A stretch of DNA of 64,000 bases from Candidatus Gastranaerophilales bacterium. GTDB taxonomy: Bacteria; Cyanobacteriota; Vampirovibrionia; Gastranaerophilales; Gastranaerophilaceae. The stretch spans positions 763,339 through 827,338 of the forward strand of contig CAJUJH010000001.1 in the NCBI GenBank assembly GCA_910586855.1, in the 5' to 3' direction. The position numbers and the translations under genes were made by a program. Each line of letters begins with the position of its first letter. The first letter of the stretch is position 1. Of the stretch, positions 25,780 to 33,724 are shown piece after piece. The notes under the pieces were generated by a model that ran no database searches, was not told the DNA's origin, and saw nothing but the letters and a program-made list of their open reading frames with translations.

Positions 25780-26439
25780 ATGTCAAAAAATGGTCATGGT
25801 ATGAATATTGATAAAATAATCGAATGCTTAAAAAAAGACAATTCTACAAATAGGGTAGTCCAAACGGAATTTGTAAAATTTATGGAAGATGTCAATAATC
25901 CTTATCTTGTTCTTATATGCTGTATTTTAAGCCTTCGCACCAATGATAAAACAACCTACCCTTGTTCTATGAGAATGCTTGAACTTGGAAAAACACCCGA
26001 AGAAATCTCCAAACTTGATGTTGAAACTTTATCAAAAGCCATTTATCCTGTAGGCTTTTATCAAAATAAGGCAGAACAAATCATAAATCTATCAAAAGAA
26101 CTTGTTGAAAAATATAATTCAAAAGTGCCAGATGAAATAGAAGAGTTGGTTAAATTTAAAGGTGTGGGGCGAAAAACGGCGAATCTTGTTTTAACAAAGG
26201 GGTTTAATAAACCTGCAATTTGTGTGGATGTGCATGTTCATAGAATTTCAAATCGTCTTGGATATGTTGAAACAAAAAACCCGGAAGAAACCGAATTTGC
26301 ACTAAGAGAAAAGCTCCCTAAAAAATATTGGATAGATTTTAATACCCTTCTTGTGACCCATGGGCAAAATATCTGCAAACCCACAAAGCCAAACTGTGCA
26401 AATTGCTCAATAGAAAAATATTGCAAGAAAAGAATATAG
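25780..26439 (+). CDS. nth: Endonuclease III (DNA glycosylase/AP lyase)
   Basis: Base-excision repair enzyme for oxidised pyrimidines, 219 aa. The helix-hairpin-helix KFKGVGRKTANLVL contains the catalytic Lys; the catalytic Asp is in CVDVHVHRISNRL. The C-terminal [4Fe-4S] loop Cys-x6-Cys-x2-Cys-x5-Cys is intact (ICKPTKPNCANCSIEKYC). Start ATG 25780 is chosen because TATAAT lies about 20 nt upstream and earlier in-frame codons run antisense through thioredoxin; an ATG at 25801 is the alternative. No strong ribosome-binding site. Confidence 0.93.
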   Translation: MSKNGHGMNIDKIIECLKKDNSTNRVVQTEFVKFMEDVNNPYLVLICCILSLRTNDKTTYPCSMRMLELGKTPEEISKLDVETLSKAIYPVGFYQNKAEQIINLSKELVEKYNSKVPDEIEELVKFKGVGRKTANLVLTKGFNKPAICVDVHVHRISNRLGYVETKNPEETEFALREKLPKKYWIDFNTLLVTHGQNICKPTKPNCANCSIEKYCKKRI

Positions 26440-26463
26440 AAAAATTATCTGTCAAATATTCTT

Positions 26464-26607
26464 CTATTCTTTAGAATCTGCTTTTTTATCCATAGCTTCA
26501 GGGTGATAGGAGGCCAGTATCAGGCAATATCCTATGCCAACCATACATATACCTATTACAACTACTACACAAATTGTGAAAATGATTATAGTCGCACTAA
26601 TTGGCAT
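26464..26607 (-). CDS. Possible small membrane protein, 47 aa
   Basis: ATG at 26607, stop at 26466-26464. A single strongly hydrophobic segment (about 6-33, IIIFTICVVVVIGI then CMVGIGYCLILA) precedes a short charged tail EAMDKKADSKE. The helix-plus-charged-tail pattern suggests a real single-pass protein, but there is no Shine-Dalgarno. It lies downstream of, and on the same strand as, the small XRE gene. Confidence 0.4.
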   Translation of the reverse strand: MPISATIIIFTICVVVVIGICMVGIGYCLILASYHPEAMDKKADSKE

Positions 26608-26646
26608 TACAAGAAGCGAAGTGATGAAGCAATTCGAAAAAAATTA

Positions 26647-26859
26647 TTAATCAAAATCCAAAAGCTCTTTTGGATGAACTCCCATAATATCTGCAATGGC
26701 TTTTATTTTGGAGAGAGTAATATCTGAAGTGGCAAGCTCAACATGCGCGTACATAGAGCGGGAAATTTTACTACAATCAAAATCGTCTTGTACTAATCCT
26801 TTTTCTTTTCTTAAAGTTTTTAAGTGTTTTGCAAATTTTTGTAAATATCTCTTGTTCAT
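26647..26859 (-). CDS. Small XRE-family regulator (70 aa)
   Basis: Compact Cro/CI helix-turn-helix protein. The HTH region covers nearly the whole protein: LKTLRKEKGLVQDDFDCSKI, then SRSMYAHVE, LATSDITLSKIKAIADIMGV and a final HPKELLDFD. The start is placed at the ATG 26859, where the family domain begins, rather than the upstream in-frame codon at 26910; no Shine-Dalgarno precedes it. An 11-bp palindrome lies about 37 bp upstream, between this gene and the divergent 59-aa gene, and may be its operator. Confidence 0.8.
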   Translation of the reverse strand: MNKRYLQKFAKHLKTLRKEKGLVQDDFDCSKISRSMYAHVELATSDITLSKIKAIADIMGVHPKELLDFD

Positions 26860-26895
26860 TTTATAATTGTTCGCTATACTAACAAAATAAAAAAC

Positions 26896-26906
26896 TCGTA
26901 CTACGA
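26896..26906. promoter_or_regulatory. Palindromic operator candidate between XRE and the 59-aa gene
   Basis: TCGTA-C-TACGA (26896-26906) is a perfect interrupted palindrome. A second GTTCGCTATACTAAC element with dyad character lies about 15 bp away, next to the XRE start. Both sit in the divergent intergenic region, as expected for an autoregulated XRE protein. Confidence 0.4.
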
Positions 26907-26961
26907 ACAAAAAATCTGAAAATTATTATTATGAGTTATATTTAGTTATGGAGATTTTAAA

Positions 26962-27141
26962 ATGAATGAAAAAGAAAAACTTGAATTTATTAAAAAAGAA
27001 ATAACGGGATTAAATTACCTAAACTTAGTTTTAACTGATGATATTTCTTATCATAGGGAGACAGGAAATCTAAATGCAGAATTGCTTTATCTTAATACCA
27101 TTATGGAAAGTAAATTTGAAAATATTTTAAAGGTGTTATAA
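26962..27141 (+). CDS. Small hypothetical protein, 59 aa
   Basis: ATG 26962 with GGAG 8 nt upstream; stop 27139-27141. Soluble and charged (begins MNEKEKLEFIKKEITGLNYL, ends FENILKVL), probably two helices. It is divergent from the small XRE regulator, which may control it, and precedes the 129-aa orphan by 67 bp. No family recognised. Confidence 0.65.
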   Translation: MNEKEKLEFIKKEITGLNYLNLVLTDDISYHRETGNLNAELLYLNTIMESKFENILKVL

Positions 27142-27208
27142 AAAGTGCAAAAGTTTTTGTTTACATGTTTTAAAACTTCACAAGGTAAAGTTTAGAAGGA
27201 AAAATAAT

Positions 27209-27598
27209 ATGCACATCAATAATATAAATAATAATGTTAGCTTTTCAAAGCTGCACATACCCTCGACAAAAGCAAATAAAATTGCTTTGGAAAAATTCTT
27301 AAAAACTTCTCCTGAAACCTTAAAAGAAGCTCTTGCAGATATAGATAGAGAATCTGGTGAAGACCATGTATATCTAAAAACAGGTTTTGAATATAATACC
27401 GGCGCTATTCCTGTGGTTATTGCAGGAAAAGGTGATAATATTCTTGCATCAAGGCGAATTAATGCTTCACAGCCGGAACATATGAAAACAGGTTTTGAAA
27501 AATTTGTAGATGCCTACATAACAACAACAATATTGGGTAATCCTTCTAAACCAAAACCTAATGAAGAAGTTGATGCAATTATTAATAAGTACGTGTAA
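27209..27598 (+). CDS. Orphan 129-aa protein with INNNVSFSKL N-terminus
   Basis: Soluble; start ATG with AGAAGGAAA upstream. The N-terminus MHINNINNNVSFSKLHIP resembles the Asn-rich, short F-x-F-[KS] openings of other orphans in this window (17528, 39691) and may be a localisation or secretion tag (inference). The body holds KFLKTSPETLKEALADID and a beta-like region VYLKTGFEYNTGAIPVVI. No catalytic motif is evident. It is followed by a clear bidirectional terminator shared with the ferritin operon. Confidence 0.75.
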   Translation: MHINNINNNVSFSKLHIPSTKANKIALEKFLKTSPETLKEALADIDRESGEDHVYLKTGFEYNTGAIPVVIAGKGDNILASRRINASQPEHMKTGFEKFVDAYITTTILGNPSKPKPNEEVDAIINKYV

Positions 27599-27603
27599 AA
27601 AAT

Positions 27604-27633
27604 AAAGCCCCTGTTTAAGTTTACGGGGGCTTT
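27604..27633. terminator. Bidirectional terminator
   Basis: AAAGCCCC (27604-27611) pairs with GGGGCTTT (27626-27633). It serves the 129-aa gene on the plus strand and the ferritin gene on the minus strand, where the A-run becomes T. Confidence 0.8.
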
Positions 27634-27651
27634 AATATAAGATTGCAGTTT

Positions 27652-28155
27652 TTATTCTACATAGTTATTCTCTATTTTGAGTTCTCTGTCAATGTTAACT
27701 ATTTCGCATTCGCAGTCTTTAATATAGCTCATTTTATCAAGCATAGATTGAAAAAGATGCTCTTCTTCAACTTGTTCGGCTACAAACCACTGCATGAATA
27801 CTTCAAGTGCAAAATCACCTTTTTCTTTTGAGCTTTTATAAATTCTGTGGATGTTTTCCGTTACAAATTTTTCATGGTCTAAAGCTGCATTTATTGCATC
27901 AATCGGGTTATTCCAGTTTGTATCCGGTGCTTCAATTCTAAGAAGATTGACCTTTTCATCTCTTAAGACAACATAATCATAAATCTTTCTGGCATGTTCA
28001 AGTTCTTCTTTTGCGTGGTTTTTAGTTAGTTTTGCAAAACCTTCCATATTGATTTCTGTAAAGTATGTTGCCATTGCAAAATAAAGATATGCAGCGTAAA
28101 ATTCTCTGTTTAACTGGGTATTTAGGTCTTCTAGAAGCTGGTTATCCATTTTCAT
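27652..28155 (-). CDS. ftnA: Bacterial non-haem ferritin
   Basis: 167-aa four-helix-bundle ferritin that oxidises and stores iron. Ferroxidase ligands are visible: Glu18 (LNREFYAAYLYF), Glu51 and His54 (AKEELEHARK), and the later Glu pair in FVAEQVEEEHLF. It is immediately downstream of the superoxide reductase gene (no intergenic base), so the two form an iron/oxidative-stress operon: superoxide is reduced and the iron released by damaged clusters is sequestered. The tail after about 150 is acidic and unusual, containing CECE. Confidence 0.93.
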   Translation of the reverse strand: MKMDNQLLEDLNTQLNREFYAAYLYFAMATYFTEINMEGFAKLTKNHAKEELEHARKIYDYVVLRDEKVNLLRIEAPDTNWNNPIDAINAALDHEKFVTENIHRIYKSSKEKGDFALEVFMQWFVAEQVEEEHLFQSMLDKMSYIKDCECEIVNIDRELKIENNYVE

Positions 28156-28602
28156 TTAGTTTTCCTCCCTGCTTATGTATAAACCATGGAGATTGCAGTA
28201 TTCTCTTGCACGAAGCCCGTCTCCTTTGCCTAAATTGCTTCTGCAGTTTACATTAATTTCAGGTTTTTCACCCGGGTATAAATATTCTCTATGGATAGTT
28301 TTTTGATTTTTTGAAATTGCTTCAATGAATTGAATATAGTGGCTTTCTTCCATTGGGTGCGGAAGTTCGCCTACTCTAATTCTGACTCCGACTCCTTCGC
28401 ATTCATAATCAATAACCGGCACATGTTTTTCATTTTTGCCGCAATTGCCGTCAACACTGCAGGAACCTTCGCTGTCATTTGAAGCAGGAACTAATAATTC
28501 CATCTCTTCTCCGCAGCAAACAAGTGCTCCTTCGCCCTCTAGCACTATTTCAGCAATGTTTTTGCAAACATTGCATCTGTAAATTTCTAATCTTTGTGTC
28601 AT
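28156..28602 (-). CDS. dfx: Desulfoferrodoxin (superoxide reductase)
   Basis: 148-aa class I superoxide reductase. The N-terminal desulforedoxin FeCys4 site is Cys10, Cys13, Cys29, Cys30 (YRCNVC, VCCGEE). The catalytic Fe(His4Cys) centre is His60, His82, His88, Cys136 and His139 (EKHVPV, HPMEESHYI, CNLHG), with the conserved Glu58-Lys59 preceding His60. An insert at about 40-57 with two extra cysteines (GSCSVDGNC) lengthens the linker. It converts superoxide to peroxide without making oxygen, suited to an anaerobe. First gene of a dfx-ftn operon behind a conspicuous inverted-repeat region. Confidence 0.93.
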   Translation of the reverse strand: MTQRLEIYRCNVCKNIAEIVLEGEGALVCCGEEMELLVPASNDSEGSCSVDGNCGKNEKHVPVIDYECEGVGVRIRVGELPHPMEESHYIQFIEAISKNQKTIHREYLYPGEKPEINVNCRSNLGKGDGLRAREYCNLHGLYISREEN

Positions 28603-28623
28603 TTTAAATCCCTCTTTTTGTAT

Positions 28624-28670
28624 CCTGAAACGGTTTCAGGAAATTTTAAGGAATTTAAAAAACCTGAAAC
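28624..28670 (-). promoter_or_regulatory. Three 8-nt inverted half-sites upstream of dfx-ftn
   Basis: CCTGAAAC at 28624-28631, GTTTCAGG at 28633-28640 and CCTGAAAC at 28663-28670 (plus strand). The first two form the palindrome CCTGAAAC-G-GTTTCAGG; the middle one can pair alternatively with the third. This could be a redox or iron repressor operator, or mutually exclusive RNA hairpins (terminator for the SulP gene versus leader of dfx). Confidence 0.55.
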
Positions 28671-30322
28671 TACTTTTTAAAATGAAACAAAAACCTGCGC
28701 TTTTTATTCGCCGTCTGATTATTCTCCAGCTTGATATAATTTCTGAACTCTTCCTTAGCCTTTTGAATTGCATCAATCTCTTCAAAGAAGATTTCATCAT
28801 CATTAAGCTGTCTTTGTATGTTTAATTCATTAATTTGTTTTAAAATTTCAACATTTCTTAAAACAAGGTATACCCTCACTCCTTGTGATTTCAACCTTAT
28901 TAAAATATCCTCAAGTGCAAAAATAGCACTGATATCAAGTTTTCTGTCTGAATCATAACAAAGGATTATATGCTTTGTTCCAAGAAGCTCTTCAAATTGT
29001 GAAATAATCTGTGTTGCAGAACCAAAGAAAAATTCACCTCTTATATGTACAACTCTTATTTTGTAATCACTTTCATCGTGCAGCCTTTTTTCAAGCCTTA
29101 TTATTTCATTGTCTTCAACGTCTTTAATATTTAATGTAGTTTTATCAGCCAATTGTTTTGCAAAAAGCGCGGCAGACAGAGTGATTCCAACCCCTACTGC
29201 AAAAATAATATCATGGAAAATGGTAAGAAAGAAGACAAGGAACATAACCGTCAAATCTTCTTTTGGTGCGCAGTGCAGCACTTTTAAAAGTTTTGTATCT
29301 ATAATGTTATACCCGACACGAATTAATATTGCAGCCAAAGTCGCCATAGGCACCATATTTACAAGTTCATTGCCGTAAAGAATCGCAAATAATATTATGA
29401 TTCCGCAAAAAATAGTAGACAGCTTTGTTGTGGCTCCTGTTTTAATCGCTGCAACAGAGCGCATTGTAGCCCCTGCACCGGAAATGCCGCCAAAAAGCGA
29501 AGCAATTGAATTTCCTATACCTTGGGCAAAAATAAGTGTCTGATTATTGATTTTCTTTTTGGTTAAAGATGTAATAACAAGCCCTGTCATCAAGCTTTCT
29601 GTAGAACAAATTACAGCTACCATTACAGCAAGGGTTGAAATTCTTACTATATTTGAAAAATCGGCTGTTACAATATTTGGCAGGCTGCCCGTAAGTCCTG
29701 CAATTGTTGGCACATCCATCTTGTATGCCCAAGCTGCAAGGGTTCCAAATATGAGTGCAAAAATTTCAGATGGGATATATTTTTTTATTATTTTTGGTGT
29801 GTAAATTAAAATGCCTAGGCTGAATAAACCTATTACAAGCGCATCTGTGTTTATATTTGATAAAATATGAGATAAATTTTTAAATGTTAAAATTGGCGTT
29901 GCAAAGGTTTTTACACCCATTAAAGGCGCAATTTGCAGAATAATAAGGATTACTCCAACACCGTTCATAAATCCTGATATCACAGGATATGGAACATATT
30001 TTACAAGATTGGGAATTTTAGTAAATGACAGTACTATTTGAAAAACACTGGCAAGGAATAATACTGCCCATAGTGCGCTTACATTGCCTCCAAGCCCTGC
30101 ATATATAGAAGCTATAATAATAGCAGTAGGACCTGTCGGACCTGAAATCAAGGGAACGTTTATTCCAAAAAGCCCTGAAAATAAGCATAAAAACATAGCA
30201 CCATATAAACCGGATAGTGCTCCGGCTCCTGTCATGGTACCAAAAGCAAGCGCCTGAGGAAGCGCTATTGTTGCAGCTATAAAACCGCCTATTAAATCTC
30301 CTGACACATTTCTTATATTCAT
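28670..30322 (-). CDS. SulP-family anion transporter with STAS domain
   Basis: 550-aa inner-membrane transporter (SLC26/SulP). A multi-helix membrane domain (about 1-400) opens with DLIGGFIAATIALPQALAFG and includes the SGPTGPTA motif. It is followed by a cytoplasmic STAS domain (about 415-515; VRVVHIRGEFFFGSATQI region, LDISAIFALEDILIRL). Substrates in the family include sulfate, bicarbonate and other anions or dicarboxylates; specificity cannot be read here. Single gene upstream of the dfx operon on the same strand, 52 bp divergent from ilvB. Confidence 0.92.
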   Translation of the reverse strand: MNIRNVSGDLIGGFIAATIALPQALAFGTMTGAGALSGLYGAMFLCLFSGLFGINVPLISGPTGPTAIIIASIYAGLGGNVSALWAVLFLASVFQIVLSFTKIPNLVKYVPYPVISGFMNGVGVILIILQIAPLMGVKTFATPILTFKNLSHILSNINTDALVIGLFSLGILIYTPKIIKKYIPSEIFALIFGTLAAWAYKMDVPTIAGLTGSLPNIVTADFSNIVRISTLAVMVAVICSTESLMTGLVITSLTKKKINNQTLIFAQGIGNSIASLFGGISGAGATMRSVAAIKTGATTKLSTIFCGIIILFAILYGNELVNMVPMATLAAILIRVGYNIIDTKLLKVLHCAPKEDLTVMFLVFFLTIFHDIIFAVGVGITLSAALFAKQLADKTTLNIKDVEDNEIIRLEKRLHDESDYKIRVVHIRGEFFFGSATQIISQFEELLGTKHIILCYDSDRKLDISAIFALEDILIRLKSQGVRVYLVLRNVEILKQINELNIQRQLNDDEIFFEEIDAIQKAKEEFRNYIKLENNQTANKKRRFLFHFKK

Positions 30323-30373
30323 AGTATAATTTGATTATAACAAAAATAGATTTTTTTGGAGTTTAATTAAAGT

Positions 30374-32089
30374 ATGACAAAAGAATTATATTCAGGCGCC
30401 GAGATAATCTTAAAATCTCTTGTAAAAGAAGGTGTTACGGAGATTTTCGGCTACCCTGGCGGTCAGGTTATAAAAATTTATGACGCTTTATATAATCAAA
30501 ATGAAATAAAACACTATCTGGTTCGTCATGAACAAGCTGCAATCCATGCTGCAGAAGGCTACTCCAGAGCGACAGGCAAATGCGGCGTTGCGCTTGTTAC
30601 TTCAGGTCCCGGTGCATGTAATACTATTACAGGTATTGCAAATGCGTACTATGACGGCTACCCGATTGTTGTATTAACAGGTCAGGTTGGTTTATCCCAA
30701 ATAGGAAACGACGCCTTTCAGGAAGCTGATATAGTTGGTATTACCCGCTCCTGCTGTAAACATAATTATCTTGTGAAAGATATTAAAGATATTCCGCGTG
30801 TTATAAAAGAAGCGTTTCATATTGCAACCACAGGAAAACCCGGTCCTGTTGTAATTGACCTTCCAAAAGATGTTCAAACTGCAAAATCTACTTTTGAATA
30901 CCCTGAAAGTATTAAACTGGTTGGGTATAACCCTAATTACAAAGGGCACCCTCTGCAGATTGCAAAAGCGGTTAAAATGCTTACTGAAGCACACAGACCA
31001 GTTATTATCTCTGGCGGCGGCGTTTTAATGTCAGGCGCACATGAAGAACTTCAAAAACTTGCCCAATTAATTCAGGCGCCTGTAACCCACACCCTTATGG
31101 GAACAGGAACCTATCCTGATTCTTTGGAATCAAGCCTTGGCATGCTTGGTATGCACGGTAATTATTGGGCAAATTATGCGGTTGTCCATGCTGATGTTAT
31201 TTTAGCATTAGGTACGCGCTTTAATGACAGAATTACAGGCTGCCTGAAACGTTTTGCGCGTGATTCTCATGTTATTCATGTTGATATTGACCCTTGTTCA
31301 ATTTCTAAAAACGTTAAGGTAGATATCCCAATTGTCGGCGATTGCAAAAATGTTCTTCTTGGAATGATTGAGTATTTTGAAAAGAAACAACCAAATATTT
31401 ATAAAGACGACAAGGATAAATGGTTCTCCCAAATTGATGAGTGGAAACAAAAGCGCGCTATTCCGCCATTTACCGGAGATAAATTAAGTGCGATCACCGT
31501 TATTCAAAAGCTTTATGAATTAACCAAAAAATACAGCCCTATTGTATGTACAGAAGTTGGGCAGCACCAAATGTGGGCAGCACAATTGTTCCAATTTAAT
31601 GAACCAAGAAAACTTATAACTTCAGGCGGATTGGGAACAATGGGCTTTGGCTTCCCTGCTGCAATGGGTGCATGTGCTGGAAAACCAGAACAGCTGGTTT
31701 TAAATATCGCAGGCGACGGTTCAATCCAGATGAATATTCAAGAACTCGCCACCTGTGTGGACTACGGTTTTAAAGTTATAAACTGCATTATAAATAACGG
31801 CTATCTTGGTATGGTGCGTCAATGGCAGGAAAAATTATTTAATAAACACTATAGTGAAACTAAAATTTCTGCCCCTGATTTTGTAAAAGTGGCGGAAGCC
31901 TACGGTGCTATTGGTATAAGAGTCCAGCATGAAGATGAGATTGAACCTGCAATTATAAAGGCAATTGAAGCTAAAAGCCCTGTCTTTATTGACTTTGTGG
32001 TTGAAAACTTTGAGATGGTTTACCCTTGGGTACTTGCAGGCGAACCTTTGACAAAGGTATTATTATCAAATGATTGTGCGGTAAAATAA
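30374..32089 (+). CDS. ilvB: Acetolactate synthase, large (catalytic) subunit
   Basis: 571-aa thiamine-diphosphate enzyme for the first common step of valine, leucine and isoleucine synthesis. The N-terminal domain contains the catalytic Glu (VRHEQAAIHAAEGY), the centre has the FAD-binding region, and the C-terminal ThDP motif begins GDGSIQMNIQELATCVDYG and ends with INNGYLGMVRQWQ. GFGFPAAMGA precedes it. Full length. The regulatory subunit ilvN follows 93 bp downstream, with a REP hairpin inserted between them. Confidence 0.95.
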   Translation: MTKELYSGAEIILKSLVKEGVTEIFGYPGGQVIKIYDALYNQNEIKHYLVRHEQAAIHAAEGYSRATGKCGVALVTSGPGACNTITGIANAYYDGYPIVVLTGQVGLSQIGNDAFQEADIVGITRSCCKHNYLVKDIKDIPRVIKEAFHIATTGKPGPVVIDLPKDVQTAKSTFEYPESIKLVGYNPNYKGHPLQIAKAVKMLTEAHRPVIISGGGVLMSGAHEELQKLAQLIQAPVTHTLMGTGTYPDSLESSLGMLGMHGNYWANYAVVHADVILALGTRFNDRITGCLKRFARDSHVIHVDIDPCSISKNVKVDIPIVGDCKNVLLGMIEYFEKKQPNIYKDDKDKWFSQIDEWKQKRAIPPFTGDKLSAITVIQKLYELTKKYSPIVCTEVGQHQMWAAQLFQFNEPRKLITSGGLGTMGFGFPAAMGACAGKPEQLVLNIAGDGSIQMNIQELATCVDYGFKVINCIINNGYLGMVRQWQEKLFNKHYSETKISAPDFVKVAEAYGAIGIRVQHEDEIEPAIIKAIEAKSPVFIDFVVENFEMVYPWVLAGEPLTKVLLSNDCAVK

Positions 32090-32124
32090 CAAAACCACGC
32101 ACTAGTAACATTTTTACAAAAAAA

Positions 32125-32147
32125 CCGTAGGTCAGGCAATGCCTGAC
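32125..32147 (+). repeat. REP element between ilvB and ilvN
   Basis: GTAG foot plus GTCAGGC-AAT-GCCTGAC (32131-32147), the same sequence as the copies flanking the RAYT gene 7 kb away. Within an operon such a hairpin can stabilise or attenuate the upstream mRNA and so alter the ratio of the two subunits. Confidence 0.8.
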
Positions 32148-32182
32148 AAACAAAAATAAATAAAAATAAAGGAATTTAATAA

Positions 32183-32689
32183 ATGGGCGTTTTTCATACA
32201 ATTTCAATACTTGTTACAAATGAATCAGGCGTACTGTCTCGCGTTGTAGATTTATTTTCAGGGCGCGGCTATAATATTGAAAGTTTAACTGTTGCTCCAA
32301 CTATTGACCGTCTTTATTCTAGAATAACAATAGTTACAGATGGTGATTCTGCTGCAATTGAGCAGATAAATAAGCAGTTAAACCGCTTAATTCCTGTTAT
32401 AAAAGTTGCGGATTTGAACCTGAATGAAGCTCTTGAGTGCGAAGTGGCGCTTGTAAAATTGAATTGCAAGGATGAAGAAAAATCAGATATTTTAAGAATA
32501 GTGGATGCCACAAATTCAAAAATAATTGATGTAACAGATAAGGCATACACAATTCAAACTGTAGGCTCTGAAAAACAGATTCAAGCCCTTGCAGAATTAA
32601 TCAAACCTTATGGTGTTAAGGAATTTGTAAGAAGCGGAAAAATCGCAATGTCAAAAGGTAATCAGTTTGTAAATATTAAAAACTTGTAA
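32183..32689 (+). CDS. ilvN: Acetolactate synthase, small (regulatory) subunit
   Basis: 168-aa ACT-domain subunit that stimulates IlvB and confers valine feedback. The N-terminal ACT domain (FHTISILVTNESGVLSRVVD, LFSGRGYNIESLTV) is followed by the second regulatory domain (ALVKLNCKDEEKSDILRIVD, YGVKEFVRSGKIAMSKG). Ribosome-binding site AAAGGAA precedes the ATG. Downstream, TTGGG/CCCCAA near 32700-32718 is a weak hairpin without a T-run. Confidence 0.94.
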   Translation: MGVFHTISILVTNESGVLSRVVDLFSGRGYNIESLTVAPTIDRLYSRITIVTDGDSAAIEQINKQLNRLIPVIKVADLNLNEALECEVALVKLNCKDEEKSDILRIVDATNSKIIDVTDKAYTIQTVGSEKQIQALAELIKPYGVKEFVRSGKIAMSKGNQFVNIKNL

Positions 32690-32733
32690 TTCCAAAGGGT
32701 TGGGTGCGTAGCCCCAAAGTATCAACTTTAACC

Positions 32734-32802
32734 AAAAAATGAACCTCCATATTTTCTAATCGTTTTAATTTACGTAAAAAGAAGATTTGGAGGTCATTTT
32801 TT
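32734..32802 (+). promoter_or_regulatory. Leader hairpin that buries the ribosome-binding site of the next gene
   Basis: AAAAAATG (32734-32741) pairs with CATTTTTT (32795-32802), and ACCTCC (32743-32748) pairs with the Shine-Dalgarno GGAGGT (32789-32794). The only interruption is one bulged A, and the loop is about 40 nt. The start codon at 32803 is immediately 3' of the stem. Translation would require opening, by temperature, a trans RNA or a protein; alternatively the stem plus T6 terminates ilvN. Confidence 0.55.
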
Positions 32803-33249
32803 ATGAAAAAGATTGTGAGTAAAACCATATTTGGCACCCTTTGTATTCTTGCCCTGTTTTTAACCCTTTGTAGCCCTTCATCTGCTGCATACTGTAATTC
32901 GCCCTGTCCAAATCCCTGCTCTCCTTCCCGCACGGTTTGTGAAGGCGCAAGCTGTACTACATATTGCGGCTCAACATCTATTTATAATGCCTCTTATTAT
33001 ACTTCTCCGAGCGTTTCTTTCAGCTATTCTACGCCAAATGTGAGTTTTAGTATCTCAAATGAGGTTTACGGTCTGCATAATGTTTATCCAAGACGCCTTG
33101 TGGTAACAAACGGTTTTCGCCCCGTGTATCATAAAACTCCATCAAAACGTCCTCCTGTAGTGCATCATAAACCAAAGCCGAAACCGGGACATAAGCCTGC
33201 GCTAAATCATAAACCTTCTCATAAACCGGCTCCACATAAGCATTTATAG
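32803..33249 (+). CDS. Secreted Cys-rich / His-Lys-Pro-rich protein (148 aa)
   Basis: A Sec signal peptide (hydrophobic 8-25, cleavage expected after SPSSAA near residue 29) is followed by a cysteine-rich stretch (YCNSPCPNPCS, CEGASC, YCGS: eight Cys within about 27 residues), a Ser/Tyr-rich middle, and a basic tail of repeated HKP units (HHKPKPKPGHKPALNHKP, SHKPAPHKHL). Such tails bind metals or polyanions; I recognise no named family. The strong GGAGGT site lies in a stable hairpin (see 32734-32802). A second small exported protein follows 37 bp downstream. Confidence 0.75.
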   Translation: MKKIVSKTIFGTLCILALFLTLCSPSSAAYCNSPCPNPCSPSRTVCEGASCTTYCGSTSIYNASYYTSPSVSFSYSTPNVSFSISNEVYGLHNVYPRRLVVTNGFRPVYHKTPSKRPPVVHHKPKPKPGHKPALNHKPSHKPAPHKHL

Positions 33250-33286
33250 GAAAAATATTACAAAAACAACAAAAGGAGATTTAAAA

Positions 33287-33724
33287 ATGAAAAAGATAAT
33301 CGTTATGCTGTGTTTAATTGTTTTTACAAATACGGTCTTTGCTGTGCCTAACTATACCTATACGAGAGTTGAAGATGAAAATTACTCTGCTTCAAGCCCT
33401 GTCGGGCATTTTGTAAACCATGCCTCGCCTCAATATGCAGAGCAGCAGTATAATACAACTCAATATGTCCCAAAAAATACTGTATATGTCAGCGATAACG
33501 GCTTTCATAACGTAAATTATGTGGTTGAAAGCCCGGCTCCTGCTTATATTCATGATATTCATACACCCCAAAACTATAACAAAAGAAGGGTTATAACTGA
33601 ATCTATGAGAGATGAGCGCGAGACTGCAGATAAGGTAATAGATAGAACAGGGCGAATTGCAGGCACACTTGGATTTTTAGGGCTTGTAACAATGGGAATT
33701 ATAGGAATTGCTCACGCCCTCTAA
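33287..33724 (+). CDS. Exported hypothetical protein with C-terminal hydrophobic segment (145 aa)
   Basis: Signal peptide (MKKIIVMLCLIVFTNTVFA, cleavage about residue 19) followed by a Tyr/Asn/Gln-rich region (about 20-105) and a C-terminal hydrophobic stretch (about 125-145, TLGFLGLVTMGIIGIAHAL) that could anchor it. AAAGGAG precedes the ATG. Probably cotranscribed with the His-rich secreted protein. It overlaps the convergent panD by 4 bp. No recognised family. Confidence 0.72.
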   Translation: MKKIIVMLCLIVFTNTVFAVPNYTYTRVEDENYSASSPVGHFVNHASPQYAEQQYNTTQYVPKNTVYVSDNGFHNVNYVVESPAPAYIHDIHTPQNYNKRRVITESMRDERETADKVIDRTGRIAGTLGFLGLVTMGIIGIAHAL

